Shown: positions 9,072-17,900 of the stretch, in pieces | Layout: every line of letters begins with the position of its first letter | Numbering within the stretch: the stretch's first letter is position 1 | Assembly (NCBI GenBank): GCA_039177555.1 | Contig: JBCDFV010000027.1 | Location: forward strand, 1 to 54,725 | Origin: JANQGH01 sp039177555 | GTDB taxonomy: Bacteria; Pseudomonadota; Alphaproteobacteria; DSM-16000; Inquilinaceae | Direction: 5' to 3' | Length of the DNA: 54,725 nucleotides | Program-made: the position numbers and the translations under genes | Notes under the pieces: generated by a model | What the model was told of the DNA's origin: nothing | Database searches by the model: none | The model's input: the letters and a program-made list of their open reading frames with translations, nothing else

Positions 9072-10451
9072 ATGCCCGAGACATTCGACGCCATCATCAT
9101 CGGGGCGGGGCAGGCCGGGCCGCCCTTGGCCGAGCGGCTGACGGCCAGCGGCATGAAGACGGCGATCGTCGAACGCAAGCTGTTCGGCGGCACGTGCGTG
9201 AATGTCGGCTGCATTCCCACCAAGACGCTCGTCGCCAGCGCGCGTGCCGCCCATGTCGCAAGGCGTGGCGCCGACTATGGCGTGATGATCGACGGACCCA
9301 TCCAAGTCGACATGAAGCGGGTAAAGGCGCGCAAGGATGCGGTCGTCCGGCAATCTAACCAAGGTGTTACCAACTGGTTGGAAAACATGGACAATCTGAC
9401 CGTCTACCGAGGCCATGCTCGGCTGGAAAGCGCAACGTCCGTCACTGTCGATCGCGAAATCCTGCGGGCTGAGAAGATCTTCCTGAATGTCGGCGCCCGC
9501 GCGGCCGTGCCCGACATGCCGGGTATCGACGCGGTCGACTATCTGACCAATTCCAGCATGATGGCGGTCGACTTCCTGCCGGAGCATCTGGTGATCGTCG
9601 GCGGCAGCTATATCGGGCTGGAATTCGCCCAGATGTATCGCCGCTTCGGTGCCCAGGTGACCGTGATCGAGATGGCGGATCGTCTGATCGCCCGAGAGGA
9701 CGAGGACGTTTCCGCCGCCATTCTGGAAATCCTGGAAGGGGAGGGCATCGAGGTACGTCTCCAGGCCGAATGCATCGCCTTCGAGCAGCGCGGCGACAGG
9801 GTCTGCGTCAATGTCGACTGCGAGGAAGGCCCGCCGGAGGTGATCGGCAGTCACGTCCTGCTTGCCGTCGGCCGGCGTCCCAACACGGGCGATCTGGGCC
9901 TCGACAAGGCCGGCGTGACAATCAGTGAACGGGGCTTCATCGAGGTCGACGAGCATTTGCGCACCAACGTCCCCGGCATTTGGGCGATCGGGGAATGCAA
10001 CGGGCGCGGCGCCTTCACCCACACCTCGTACAACGACTTCGAAATCGTCGCCGCAAACCTGCTGGACGATGACCCGCGCAAGGTCTCCGATCGGATCGTC
10101 TGCTACGGCCTGTTCGTCGACCCGCCTTTGGGCCGCGTCGGCATGACCGAAGGTCAGGCGCGTGCCTCAGGCCGCGAGGTACTGGTTGGCCAATGGCCGA
10201 TGGCGCGCGTCGGCCGGGCGCGCGAGCGCGGCGAGACCCAGGGCTTCATGAAGATCCTGATCGATGCCGAGAGCGAGCGCATCCTCGGCGCATCTATCCT
10301 GGGCATCGGCGGCGACGAGGTCGTGCAGGGCATCCTGAACACCATGTACGCCGGCGCGCCCTACATCACGATCAAACGATCGGTCTACATCCACCCGACC
10401 GTGACCGAACTGGTCCCGTCCATGTTCAATGATTTGAAGCCGCTGCGCTAG
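9072..10451 (+). CDS. FAD-dependent pyridine nucleotide-disulfide oxidoreductase, substrate unknown
   Basis: A 459-residue flavoenzyme of the dihydrolipoamide dehydrogenase / mercuric reductase / glutathione reductase family. It shows the N-terminal FAD dinucleotide fold (IIIGAGQAGPPLAERL), the redox-active disulfide GGTCVNVGCIPTKT (Cys42, Cys47), a central NAD(P)-binding fold (VIVGGSYIGLEFA), and the C-terminal HPTVTE segment with catalytic His441 and Glu446 contributed across the dimer. It lacks the C-terminal Cys pair and the N-terminal metal-binding domain of true MerA. It is also not next to 2-oxoacid dehydrogenase genes, so it is probably not an E3 subunit. CGGAGG at 9059-9064 supports the ATG. 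It appears monocistronic. The low-molecular-weight disulfide or other acceptor it reduces cannot be told from sequence. Confidence 0.9.
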   Translation: MPETFDAIIIGAGQAGPPLAERLTASGMKTAIVERKLFGGTCVNVGCIPTKTLVASARAAHVARRGADYGVMIDGPIQVDMKRVKARKDAVVRQSNQGVTNWLENMDNLTVYRGHARLESATSVTVDREILRAEKIFLNVGARAAVPDMPGIDAVDYLTNSSMMAVDFLPEHLVIVGGSYIGLEFAQMYRRFGAQVTVIEMADRLIAREDEDVSAAILEILEGEGIEVRLQAECIAFEQRGDRVCVNVDCEEGPPEVIGSHVLLAVGRRPNTGDLGLDKAGVTISERGFIEVDEHLRTNVPGIWAIGECNGRGAFTHTSYNDFEIVAANLLDDDPRKVSDRIVCYGLFVDPPLGRVGMTEGQARASGREVLVGQWPMARVGRARERGETQGFMKILIDAESERILGASILGIGGDEVVQGILNTMYAGAPYITIKRSVYIHPTVTELVPSMFNDLKPLR

Positions 10452-10465
10452 CGCGGCTTGCGGGT

Positions 10466-10840
10466 TCAGGTTCCGGGGGCAGGGGTTGGCTGAGGCGGCA
10501 TCTGTGGCGGCGTCGGCGCTTGCGGCGTCGTCGGGGCCTGAACAGTCGTCTGCGTCGCCGGCCGCCGCTTTGCCAGATCTTCCAGCACCTGGGCCGTGCG
10601 CTTGGTCTGGGCCCGGATATCGATCAGCAGAAACACGACGCCGAACGTGATAACGGCCGCCACAAGGCCGCCGATTGCCCCGATCACGGCCCCCAGAACA
10701 GGATCGATCGCCACGCCGGCAATGTTCTGCGCGGCTACCAGCTGCTCGTAGGCGTAGCCCATATAGGCGCCCATGACGATCATCAGGATGAAGCCGACGA
10801 TCGCGACGATCTGCAAGAGACCGATGATCAAGGTGCGCAT
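10466..10840 (-). CDS. small two-helix membrane protein with Pro/Gln-rich tail
   Basis: A 124-residue protein I do not recognise. It has two hydrophobic segments, about residues 3-28 and 50-75, separated by a short loop. A charged stretch (RAQTKRTAQVLEDLAKRR) follows, then a tail of about 30 residues made mainly of Pro, Thr and Gln. I chose the ATG at 10840 because AGAGGA lies just upstream; a longer frame to 10903 adds only basic residues. It is convergent with the flavoenzyme gene (14-base gap) and divergent from mutL. A membrane location with the tail on one side is all I can infer. Confidence 0.65.
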   Translation of the reverse strand: MRTLIIGLLQIVAIVGFILMIVMGAYMGYAYEQLVAAQNIAGVAIDPVLGAVIGAIGGLVAAVITFGVVFLLIDIRAQTKRTAQVLEDLAKRRPATQTTVQAPTTPQAPTPPQMPPQPTPAPGT

Positions 10841-10980
10841 GCTGTCCTCTTGAACGCGGTTCGGATGACGGCGGATCATGGCTTTGCGCCGTCGCGGGGC
10901 CAAGCTCTTTTTCCGTCGATCCCGATGCGGCGCGCAGCTATCGGGTGGTTCGCGACCGCGCGATCGGCTACATTATCTAG

Positions 10981-12828
10981 ATGTTGGCCGCGACCGAAAC
11001 CTCAACATCGTCCAAGGCGGCGCTGATTCGGCGCTTGCCGACGGTGCTGGTCAACAAAATCGCCGCCGGCGAGGTGGTCGAGCGGCCGGCGGCGGCGGTG
11101 AAGGAGTTGGTGGAAAACGCGCTGGATGCCGGTGCGGCCCGAATCGATGTCACGATTCGTGACGGCGGCCGCAGTTTCATTGCGGTTGCCGATGACGGGC
11201 ATGGCATGGATCCGGACGCGCTGGTCCTGGCTATGGAACGGCACGCCACCTCCAAGCTGCCGGACGATGATCTGCAGGCGATTCAAAGCCTGGGCTTTCG
11301 CGGCGAGGCCCTGCCGTCCATCGGCGCGGTCAGCCGCCTGACCCTGATCTCCCGCGCCGAAGGGGCGGCGGAGGCCTGGCAGTTGGCGGTCGATGGCGGC
11401 GTGGTCGGGACGCCTAAGCCGGCCGCGCTGGCCAAGGGCACGCGGGTGGAGATCCGCGACCTGTTCTATGCCACGCCGGCCCGGCTGAAGTTTCTCAAGA
11501 GCGTCCGTAGCGAACTGGCCGCCTGCATTGACGTGGTGAACCGCCTTGCCATGGCCCATCCGCACGTCGCTTTCAGCCTGCAGGACGACCAGCGCCGGCC
11601 GATCCAACTCAATGCCGGCCAGGGCGAGCTTCTGGATGTGCGGCTGACACGCCTGGCCGCCATTCTGGGCCGGGACTTTGCCGACAATGCGCTGTCGGTG
11701 GCCGCCGAGCGGCAAGGCATCCGGCTGGACGGCTACGCCGCTCTGCCGACGCTGAACCGGGCCAACAGCCTGTCGCAATATCTGTTCGTGAATGGCCGCC
11801 CCGTGCGCGACAAGGTGTTGATCGGCGCCTTGCGCGGCGCCTATGCCGACTTCCTGGCCCGCGACCGCTACCCCATGGTGGCGCTGTTCCTGACCGTTCC
11901 GGAAGACCAGGTCGACGTGAACGTGCATCCCGCCAAGGCTGAGGTTCGCTTTCGCGATCCCGGCGTGGTACGCGGGCTGATCGTCGGTGCCTTGCGCCAG
12001 GCGCTCGCCGAGGCTGGCCATCGGGCGTCGTCCACTGTCGGCGGGGCGGCCTTGGGCGCCATGCGGCCAGGTGGCGCGCCGCCATCCTCATGGCCGACGG
12101 GCCCGAGCCGGCCGTCGCTGGCGCTGGCCGAGGCTGGCCGCGCCTGGCAGGCGCCGATCGAGGACCCGCGCGCGCCTGGTGCGGCGTTGCCGATGGCCGA
12201 TCAGCCCTCGGCGCGGACCGAGATGCCGGGGGACGAAACGGCCGTCGCCCATCCGCTGGGTGCGGCGCGCGCGCAGATCCATGAAACCTACATCCTGGCG
12301 CAGACCGAAGACGGCATGGTCATCGTCGACCAGCATGCCGCCCATGAGCGGCTGGTCTACGAGCGGTTCAAGCAGGCGCTGATCGATGGCGGCGTGGCCT
12401 CGCAAGGGCTGCTGCTGCCGGAAGTGATCGAACTGGCGGAGGCGGATGCCGACCGGCTTGCCGCCCGACGGGCGGAGCTGGCGGAGTTAGGTCTTGAGAT
12501 CGAGGCCTTCGGTCCAGGAGCCATCGTTGTGCGTGGCGTGCCGGCCCTGCTGGGCCAGACCGACACGGCCGGCTTGATCCGCGATCTGGCGGACCAGTTG
12601 GCGGAGCTGGACCAGGCCACCGCGCTGCGGGAGCGGCTGGACCATGTCGCCTCGACCATGGCTTGCCACGGCAGTGTACGCGCCGGCCGCCGCCTGACCG
12701 CCGAAGAGATGAATGCCCTGCTGCGCCAGATGGAGGCGACGCCCCACTCCGGCCAATGCAACCACGGCCGCCCGACCTATGTCAGCCTCGGCCTGGCCGA
12801 TATCGAGAGGCTGTTCGGCCGGCGTTAG
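10981..12828 (+). CDS. mutL: DNA mismatch repair protein MutL (endonuclease type)
   Basis: GHKL ATPase that couples mismatch recognition by MutS to strand removal. The N-terminal ATPase motifs are all present: ELVENALDAGA, DDGHGM, ERHATSKL and GFRGEALPSIG. After a variable proline/alanine-rich linker (about residues 340-420) the C-terminal dimer domain carries the metal-binding endonuclease motif DQHAAHERLVYE (about 450-461) and CNHGRPT near 593. MutL proteins with these motifs nick DNA themselves, so no MutH is needed. Length 615 is normal. No good ribosome site precedes the ATG at 10981, which sits just after a -10-like CATTAT; the message may have little or no leader. The stop overlaps the convergent rsmD stop by 4 bases. 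Confidence 0.96.
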   Translation: MLAATETSTSSKAALIRRLPTVLVNKIAAGEVVERPAAAVKELVENALDAGAARIDVTIRDGGRSFIAVADDGHGMDPDALVLAMERHATSKLPDDDLQAIQSLGFRGEALPSIGAVSRLTLISRAEGAAEAWQLAVDGGVVGTPKPAALAKGTRVEIRDLFYATPARLKFLKSVRSELAACIDVVNRLAMAHPHVAFSLQDDQRRPIQLNAGQGELLDVRLTRLAAILGRDFADNALSVAAERQGIRLDGYAALPTLNRANSLSQYLFVNGRPVRDKVLIGALRGAYADFLARDRYPMVALFLTVPEDQVDVNVHPAKAEVRFRDPGVVRGLIVGALRQALAEAGHRASSTVGGAALGAMRPGGAPPSSWPTGPSRPSLALAEAGRAWQAPIEDPRAPGAALPMADQPSARTEMPGDETAVAHPLGAARAQIHETYILAQTEDGMVIVDQHAAHERLVYERFKQALIDGGVASQGLLLPEVIELAEADADRLAARRAELAELGLEIEAFGPGAIVVRGVPALLGQTDTAGLIRDLADQLAELDQATALRERLDHVASTMACHGSVRAGRRLTAEEMNALLRQMEATPHSGQCNHGRPTYVSLGLADIERLFGRR

Positions 12829-13391
12829 GCTGCCGCACGCCAGAACCCCACGCGTGTGCTTGCGTAGATTCGGCTGTCCAAAGGCTCGTAGCGGTCAGCC
12901 AGTCCAATTTGCTCATCGGCCGCGCATTCGGTGACGATGATTGTTCCGTCGGTGATCCAACCCGCCGCGTTCAGGGCGTCGACAGCGTCCTCGACGAGGC
13001 TCCTGCCATAGGGCGGATCGAGAAAGACGAGAGTCGCCGCTTCGCTGCTTGGCGGCGGTCGCAAGGCGTCGGCGCGATGAACCGTCAGCCGGTTTGTCTC
13101 GCCGATGGCGGCGGCATTCTTGCGCGCCACGGCAAGGGCCTTCGATGAGGCGTCGAAGCCGGTTGCCCGCTCGGCGCCGCGCGATAGCGCCTCCAGCGCC
13201 AAGGCGCCGCTGCCCAGGAAGGCATCCAGCACCACGGCGCCTTCCAGCACGCTTGACCCGTCTTCGCCCCACGGCCGGTGCGCGAGGATGTTGAACATCG
13301 CCTCGCGCGTCCGGTCGGTGGTCGGGCGGACCGATCGGTCCGGCAGCGGGGTCAGGGACCGGTTGCGATGGCGTCCGCCGATGATCCTCAA
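12825..13391 (-). CDS. rsmD: 16S rRNA (guanine966-N2)-methyltransferase
   Basis: Methylates G966 of 16S rRNA during 30S assembly, using S-adenosylmethionine. The 188-residue protein starts RIIGGRHRNRSL, has the SAM-binding VLDAFLGSGALALEALSRGA block, and the catalytic LDPPYG motif. The start is a TTG at 13391: an in-frame TGA lies only six codons upstream with no ATG or GTG between, and RIIGG is the conserved N-terminus. The TTG overlaps the rluB stop (TTGA), so the two genes are translationally coupled. It is convergent with mutL and their stops overlap. Confidence 0.93.
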   Translation of the reverse strand: MRIIGGRHRNRSLTPLPDRSVRPTTDRTREAMFNILAHRPWGEDGSSVLEGAVVLDAFLGSGALALEALSRGAERATGFDASSKALAVARKNAAAIGETNRLTVHRADALRPPPSSEAATLVFLDPPYGRSLVEDAVDALNAAGWITDGTIIVTECAADEQIGLADRYEPLDSRIYASTRVGFWRAAA

Positions 13392-14158
13392 GGACGTCCA
13401 CCGTCTTCAAGAAAACCGCCAAGCTGGTCGCGCAGAACCGATGCCTTGACCTCCTCGACCGCGCCGGGCGCCAGCTTGCCGAGGTGAAACGGCCCGTAAG
13501 ACACGCGGATCAGGCGGTTTACGATCAGGTCGATCGCCTCCAGCACCTTGCGCACTTCGCGGTTCTTGCCTTCGTGCAGAGACATCGTCAGCCAGGCATT
13601 GGCGCCTTGCTGGCGTTCCAAAGCCGCCTCGATCGGGCCGTATCGGATCCCCTCGACCGTGATGCCGCGTTTGAGCGTCGCAAGCCGTGCCGGATCGACC
13701 CTGCCGTGGGCACGCACGCGGTAGCGGCGGGGCCAACCAGTCGCGGGCAGTTCCAAATGGCGGGCCAAGGCCCCGTCGTTGGTCAACAGCAACAGGCCCT
13801 CACTGTTCAGGTCCAGCCGGCCGACCGAGACCACCCGTGGCAGTTCGGCGGGCAGGTGCGCAAAGACCGTTGGGCGCCCCTTGGGGTCACGGGCGGTCGT
13901 CACCAGGCCCGTGGGCTTGTGATAGCGCCACAGGCGGCTTTGCTCTGCCGCCGGCAAGGGGCGACCATCGACCAGCACCCGGTCGCGCGCTGTGACCAGC
14001 GTCACGGGGGTGGTCACCGTCTCGCCGTTCACCATGACACGGCCATCGGCGATCCAGCGTTCGGCGTCACGGCGGGAACACAGGCCGGCCCGCGCCATCA
14101 CCTTGGCCAGTCGGTCGCCGGTACGGGTTACGGTATTGGCTTGAGGGGGGTTCGACAT
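13388..14158 (-). CDS. rluB: 23S rRNA pseudouridine synthase, RsuA/RluB family
   Basis: Converts a specific rRNA uridine to pseudouridine. An N-terminal S4 RNA-binding domain (RLAKVMARAGLCSRRDAERWI, split over residues 16-36) is followed by the synthase domain with catalytic Asp116 in GRLDLNSEG. The 256-residue length fits RluB. The ATG at 14158 gives a normal S4-type start; the frame stays open far upstream, but that part is low-quality sequence antisense to tadA. RluB (23S U2605) is the usual member in alphaproteobacteria, but RsuA or RluE specificity cannot be excluded from sequence alone. Divergent from tadA. Confidence 0.88.
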   Translation of the reverse strand: MSNPPQANTVTRTGDRLAKVMARAGLCSRRDAERWIADGRVMVNGETVTTPVTLVTARDRVLVDGRPLPAAEQSRLWRYHKPTGLVTTARDPKGRPTVFAHLPAELPRVVSVGRLDLNSEGLLLLTNDGALARHLELPATGWPRRYRVRAHGRVDPARLATLKRGITVEGIRYGPIEAALERQQGANAWLTMSLHEGKNREVRKVLEAIDLIVNRLIRVSYGPFHLGKLAPGAVEEVKASVLRDQLGGFLEDGGRP

Positions 14159-14257
14159 CGCGGCGACGCTACTCTGGCGGTCTGGGGCGGGCAAGGTCGC
14201 GATTGTCGCTGGAAATGTCACTAGACAAGGGCACGGGCGCGATGGTGGGTTGTCCGG

Positions 14258-14731
14258 GTGGAAATTGACGCTGATATCGCCCGCTATATGGCGGCCGCGT
14301 TTGAGGAGGCGGAGGCCGCCGCGGCGCGTGACGAGGTGCCGGTGGGCGCCGTGCTCGTGGACGCTGGTTCCGGCGCGATCCTGGCGCGCGACGGCAATCG
14401 AACGCGCGGCAATGCCGACCCGACTGCCCATGCCGAAGTGCTGGTCATTCGGGCTGTAGCGGCCGAGCGCGGCGTGCCCCGTTTGCCGGATTGCGACCTT
14501 TACGTGACGCTGGAGCCTTGCGCCCTGTGCGCGGCGGCGATTTCGTTCGCCCGGCTGCGTCGCGTCACCTTCTGCGCGTTCGACGAAAAGATGGGCGCGG
14601 TCGCAAACGGCCCGCGCTTTTTCGAACAGCCCACCTGTCACCACCGGCCGGAGGTTGAGGGCGGCGTGATGGCCGATCGTTCGGCCGACCTGCTGCGTGG
14701 CTTTTTCCGGGCGCGGCGCGCGTCAGGCTGA
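14258..14731 (+). CDS. tadA: tRNA adenosine(34) deaminase
   Basis: Zinc-dependent deaminase making inosine at the wobble position of tRNA-Arg(ACG). It is a 157-residue cytidine-deaminase-fold protein with HAE at 58-60 and PCALC (Cys88, Cys91), giving the one-His, two-Cys zinc site and the proton-shuttling Glu60. The GTG at 14258 gives the expected short N-terminal helix. The C-terminal GFFRARR tail fits TadA rather than free-base deaminases. It is divergent from rluB and its stop overlaps the convergent purD stop by 9 bases. Confidence 0.93.
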   Translation: MEIDADIARYMAAAFEEAEAAAARDEVPVGAVLVDAGSGAILARDGNRTRGNADPTAHAEVLVIRAVAAERGVPRLPDCDLYVTLEPCALCAAAISFARLRRVTFCAFDEKMGAVANGPRFFEQPTCHHRPEVEGGVMADRSADLLRGFFRARRASG

Positions 14732-15988
14732 AGCCGCGATGTCCTTCCGGCAATAGCCCTCCGGCCAATCAATCTGGTCGACCGCCTGGTAGGCCAGATC
14801 GCGCGCCGTGGCCAAATCGTCGCCATGGGCGGTGACGCCTAGCACACGGCCGCCATGGGCCTCGATGCGGTTGTCCTCGCCCTGGCGCGTTGCGGCGTGG
14901 AAGACCGTGACCTCGTCACTGCCATCCGCCGCGCTTATGCCCTTGATGATCGAACCCTTCTCGTAAGCACCGGGATAGCCGTTGGTGGCCATGACGACGC
15001 AGACGGCGCTGTCGTCGTACCATCTAAGATCGATGTTCTTCAGCTGACCGTCACAAGCCGCCAGCAGGGCGGGCACCAGGTCGCTTTTCAGGCGCATCAT
15101 CAGCACCTGGCATTCTGGATCGCCGAAACGAACGTTGTATTCCAACAGCTTGGGGCCGTCCGCCGTCAGGACCAGGCCGGCATAGAGCACGCCCAGGAAA
15201 GGCACATCCTGTTCGGCGAGGCCTTCAACGGTGGGCTTGATGATTTCCTTCAGGATGCGCCGTTCCAGGTCGGAGTCGACCAGAGGCGATGGCGAAAACG
15301 CGCCCATCCCGCCGGTGTTCGGCCCTTCGTCATTGTCGTGCGCCCGCTTGTAGTCCTGGGCGCTGGCCAGCGGCAGGATGGTCTTGCCGTCCGCCAGGGC
15401 GAAATAGCTGATCTCCGGGCCCTCCAAGAACTCCTCGATCACAAGCACGGAACCGGCATCGCCGAAGACCTGATCCGTCAGCGCCTGGTCGATGGCCGCT
15501 TCGGCTTGCTCGACCGTGCTGGCCACCGAGACGCCCTTGCCGGTCGCCAAACCATCGGCCTTGATGACGATGGGCGCGCCCTTTGTCCGCACATACGCCT
15601 TGGCCGCGTCGACCTCGGTAAATGTCCGGTACTCGGCCGTCGGAATGTCCTTGGCATCGCACAAGGCCTTCATGAAAGCCTTCGAGCCCTCCAGTACCGC
15701 CGCCTTCTGGCTGGGGCCGAAGGCCTTGATGCCGGCCTCGGCCAGCCGGTCGGCAAGGCCCAAGACCAGCGGCGCCTCCGGACCGACGACCACGAGGTCG
15801 ATCGATTCGCGCTTCGCGAACGCCACCAGCGCGTCGACATCCTCGGCCGCAATGTCGACCAGGGTCGCCTCCTGCGCAATGCCGGCATTGCCCGGCGCGC
15901 AAAAGAGCGCGTCACAGAGGGGGGAGGCGGCGATGCTCCAACACAGGGCGTGTTCCCGCCCGCCAGAGCCGACCACGAGAATGCGCAT
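14723..15988 (-). CDS. purD: phosphoribosylamine-glycine ligase
   Basis: Second step of de novo purine synthesis: joins 5-phosphoribosylamine and glycine with ATP. The 421-residue ATP-grasp protein begins MRILVVGSGGREHALCW, contains APGNAGI, VVVGPEAPL, the ATP-binding VIKADGLATGKGV loop, GPEISYFAL and NTGGMGAFSP, and ends in a typical GARS C-domain. I chose the ATG at 15988, with AAGGA upstream, over a longer frame at 16021. It stands alone on the minus strand, divergent from xseA. Confidence 0.96.
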   Translation of the reverse strand: MRILVVGSGGREHALCWSIAASPLCDALFCAPGNAGIAQEATLVDIAAEDVDALVAFAKRESIDLVVVGPEAPLVLGLADRLAEAGIKAFGPSQKAAVLEGSKAFMKALCDAKDIPTAEYRTFTEVDAAKAYVRTKGAPIVIKADGLATGKGVSVASTVEQAEAAIDQALTDQVFGDAGSVLVIEEFLEGPEISYFALADGKTILPLASAQDYKRAHDNDEGPNTGGMGAFSPSPLVDSDLERRILKEIIKPTVEGLAEQDVPFLGVLYAGLVLTADGPKLLEYNVRFGDPECQVLMMRLKSDLVPALLAACDGQLKNIDLRWYDDSAVCVVMATNGYPGAYEKGSIIKGISAADGSDEVTVFHAATRQGEDNRIEAHGGRVLGVTAHGDDLATARDLAYQAVDQIDWPEGYCRKDIAASA

Positions 15989-16067
15989 AAACCAGGATCC
16001 TTGATGACCAATCGCAAGCACTCGGGCTTGAGCGCCCGTGGCGGACTTGTATCATGACGCCGCCGCC

Positions 16068-17552
16068 ATGACGCAAGATCTGAACACGGGCGCAGCGCCC
16101 GGCAACACCCCTGAGTTCTCCGTCAGCGAGATCTCCGTCGCCCTGAAGCGCACGGTCGAGGAACGATTCGACCATGTGCGCGTGCGCGGGGAGGTCTCCA
16201 GGCCGTCGCGGCCGAAGTCGGGCCACCTCTACTTCACGCTGAAGGACGAGCGCTCGGTGCTCGACGCGGTGTGCTGGCGCGGCACGGTCAACCGCCTGTC
16301 AATCCAGCCGGAAGAGGGCATGGAGGTGGTGGTCACCGGCCGGCTGACCACCTATGCCGGCAGTTCGAAGTACCAGATCGTCGTCGAACAGCTCGACCTC
16401 GCCGGCGAGGGCGCGCTGTTGAAGCTGCTGGAAGAACGGCGCAAGCGGCTGGCGGCCGAGGGCCTTTTCGCGCCCGAACGCAAGCGCAAGCTTCCCTTCC
16501 TGCCGTCCGTGATCGGGGTCGTGACCTCGCCGACCGGTGCGGTGATTCGCGACATTCTGCACCGCCTGGCCGACCGCTTTCCGCGCCATGTGCTGCTCTG
16601 GCCCGTTTCGGTTCAGGGCGAACAAGCGGCTGCCCAGATCACCGCCGCCATCAACGGCTTCAACACGCTGCCGCCTGACGGCGCCATTCCTCGGCCCGAT
16701 CTGCTGATCGTCGCGCGGGGCGGCGGCAGCCTGGAAGACCTGATGGCCTTCAACGAGGAAAGCGTGGTCCGCGCGGTCGTCGCCAGCGAGATCCCGCTGA
16801 TCTCCGCCGTTGGGCACGAGACCGACACCACCTTGATCGATTTTGCGGCGGATGTCCGGGCGCCGACGCCGACGGCTGCGGCGGAGATGGCCGTGCCCGT
16901 CCGTGCCGACCTGATGGCTGAACTGGCGGAAAAGGACCGGCGGCGTCAGGCCGGCCTGTCCAGGGCGCTGCGCGACCGACGGGTCCAGCTTGACGGCCTG
17001 GCTAGGGCCATCGCGCGGCCGCGGCAAGTGCTGGAGGGGCCGGCACAACGGCTGGACAATGCCGCCGGGCGCTTTGATCGGGCCTTCGTCGGCCGCCTTG
17101 ATCGCCTAAGGGCGCGACTGGCCGAGCAATCGGCACGCCTTGTGCATCCCCGGCAGCGTTTGGCGGAGCGCGCCCGCGTGCTGCGCATGGTGGTCGAAAG
17201 GCTGGATGCCCGCGTCGTGACCCGTCGACTGGTCGAAGCCGAGGGTCGATTGAACGATCAGGCCGATCGGCTCGACCGTGGCGCAAGCGGCCGATTGTCG
17301 CAAATCGTCGATCGCTTCGATCGGGCGGCGCGTCTGCTGGAGAGCTACTCCTATCGCCGCGTGCTCGATCGCGGCTTTGCCGTTGTCCGGGCGGAGGACG
17401 GGGCTGCGATCACCCGGGCCGCGACGCTGCAAACCAATGGCGCAATCCGGCTGGAATTGGCCGATGGTCAGCGCTCTGCCATCGTTACCGGCGCGGCGAG
17501 CCCGCCCCGGCGCAAGGCGGCGCCGGACGGCAAGCAGGGCAAGCTGCTATAG
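16068..17552 (+). CDS. xseA: exodeoxyribonuclease VII large subunit
   Basis: Catalytic subunit of exonuclease VII, which degrades single-stranded DNA from both ends. The N-terminal OB-fold reads FSVSEISVALKRTVEERFDHVRV in pieces and GHLYFTLKD. The core contains GVVTSPTGAVIRDI, IVARGGGSLEDLMAFNEE and SAVGHETDTTLIDFAAD-type motifs diagnostic for XseA, followed by long charged helices and a C-terminal domain. Length 494 is normal for alphaproteobacteria. The ATG at 16068 is preferred; an ATG at 16038 adds ten residues. The small subunit xseB is not in this window. The stop overlaps the convergent Lin0512-family gene by 6 bases. Confidence 0.95.
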   Translation: MTQDLNTGAAPGNTPEFSVSEISVALKRTVEERFDHVRVRGEVSRPSRPKSGHLYFTLKDERSVLDAVCWRGTVNRLSIQPEEGMEVVVTGRLTTYAGSSKYQIVVEQLDLAGEGALLKLLEERRKRLAAEGLFAPERKRKLPFLPSVIGVVTSPTGAVIRDILHRLADRFPRHVLLWPVSVQGEQAAAQITAAINGFNTLPPDGAIPRPDLLIVARGGGSLEDLMAFNEESVVRAVVASEIPLISAVGHETDTTLIDFAADVRAPTPTAAAEMAVPVRADLMAELAEKDRRRQAGLSRALRDRRVQLDGLARAIARPRQVLEGPAQRLDNAAGRFDRAFVGRLDRLRARLAEQSARLVHPRQRLAERARVLRMVVERLDARVVTRRLVEAEGRLNDQADRLDRGASGRLSQIVDRFDRAARLLESYSYRRVLDRGFAVVRAEDGAAITRAATLQTNGAIRLELADGQRSAIVTGAASPPRRKAAPDGKQGKLL

Positions 17553-17900
17553 CGGGACGCGGACGATCACGCCGGCATTCACCAGAACGCAGGGCCTGCC
17601 GCTGGTCTCGTCGACGACATCAAGCCCACCCTTGACCGCCTTCGCGTCGACATTGCCAAACGGCACGAGTTCGGTGACCGCGGCCAGATCGACCATCTCG
17701 GGCTGCTGCGCGGCCACAATGAGTTCCACTTGCATGGATTCCGGGTCGATGTTCATGGACCGGAACATGGTGATGGACGAATGGTGCATGGCGTCCAGGA
17801 CGGCGCGTTTCGCCGCCTTGGTATAGTCGCCGCTGTGCAAGGCGTTGCCGGTCCCCATCTCCAATATGATGCGCTTGAGCGGTGCTTTTGCGCTGTCCAT
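17547..17900 (-). CDS. Lin0512-family protein, copy A
   Basis: A 117-residue soluble protein that I place in the Lin0512 family (conserved, function unknown). Diagnostic features are the early EMGTG, SGDYTKAAKRAV, HHSSI and SMQV..VAA blocks, then LVPFGN and a C-terminal VNAGVIV strand. It is a paralogue of the gene directly upstream: hand alignment gives about 40 identical positions out of 110. Its ATG overlaps the upstream TGA by one base (TGATG), so the two are coupled and probably make interacting or partly redundant subunits. No signal peptide or membrane segment. Confidence 0.72.
   Translation of the reverse strand: MDSAKAPLKRIILEMGTGNALHSGDYTKAAKRAVLDAMHHSSITMFRSMNIDPESMQVELIVAAQQPEMVDLAAVTELVPFGNVDAKAVKGGLDVVDETSGRPCVLVNAGVIVRVPL

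Noticed and set aside
9072..10451. Mercuric reductase (merA)
   Set aside because: No C-terminal Cys pair, no N-terminal heavy-metal domain and no mer genes nearby.
14855..16057. 400-codon plus-strand frame opposite purD
   Set aside because: purD is certain on the minus strand and the frame has shadow-like composition.
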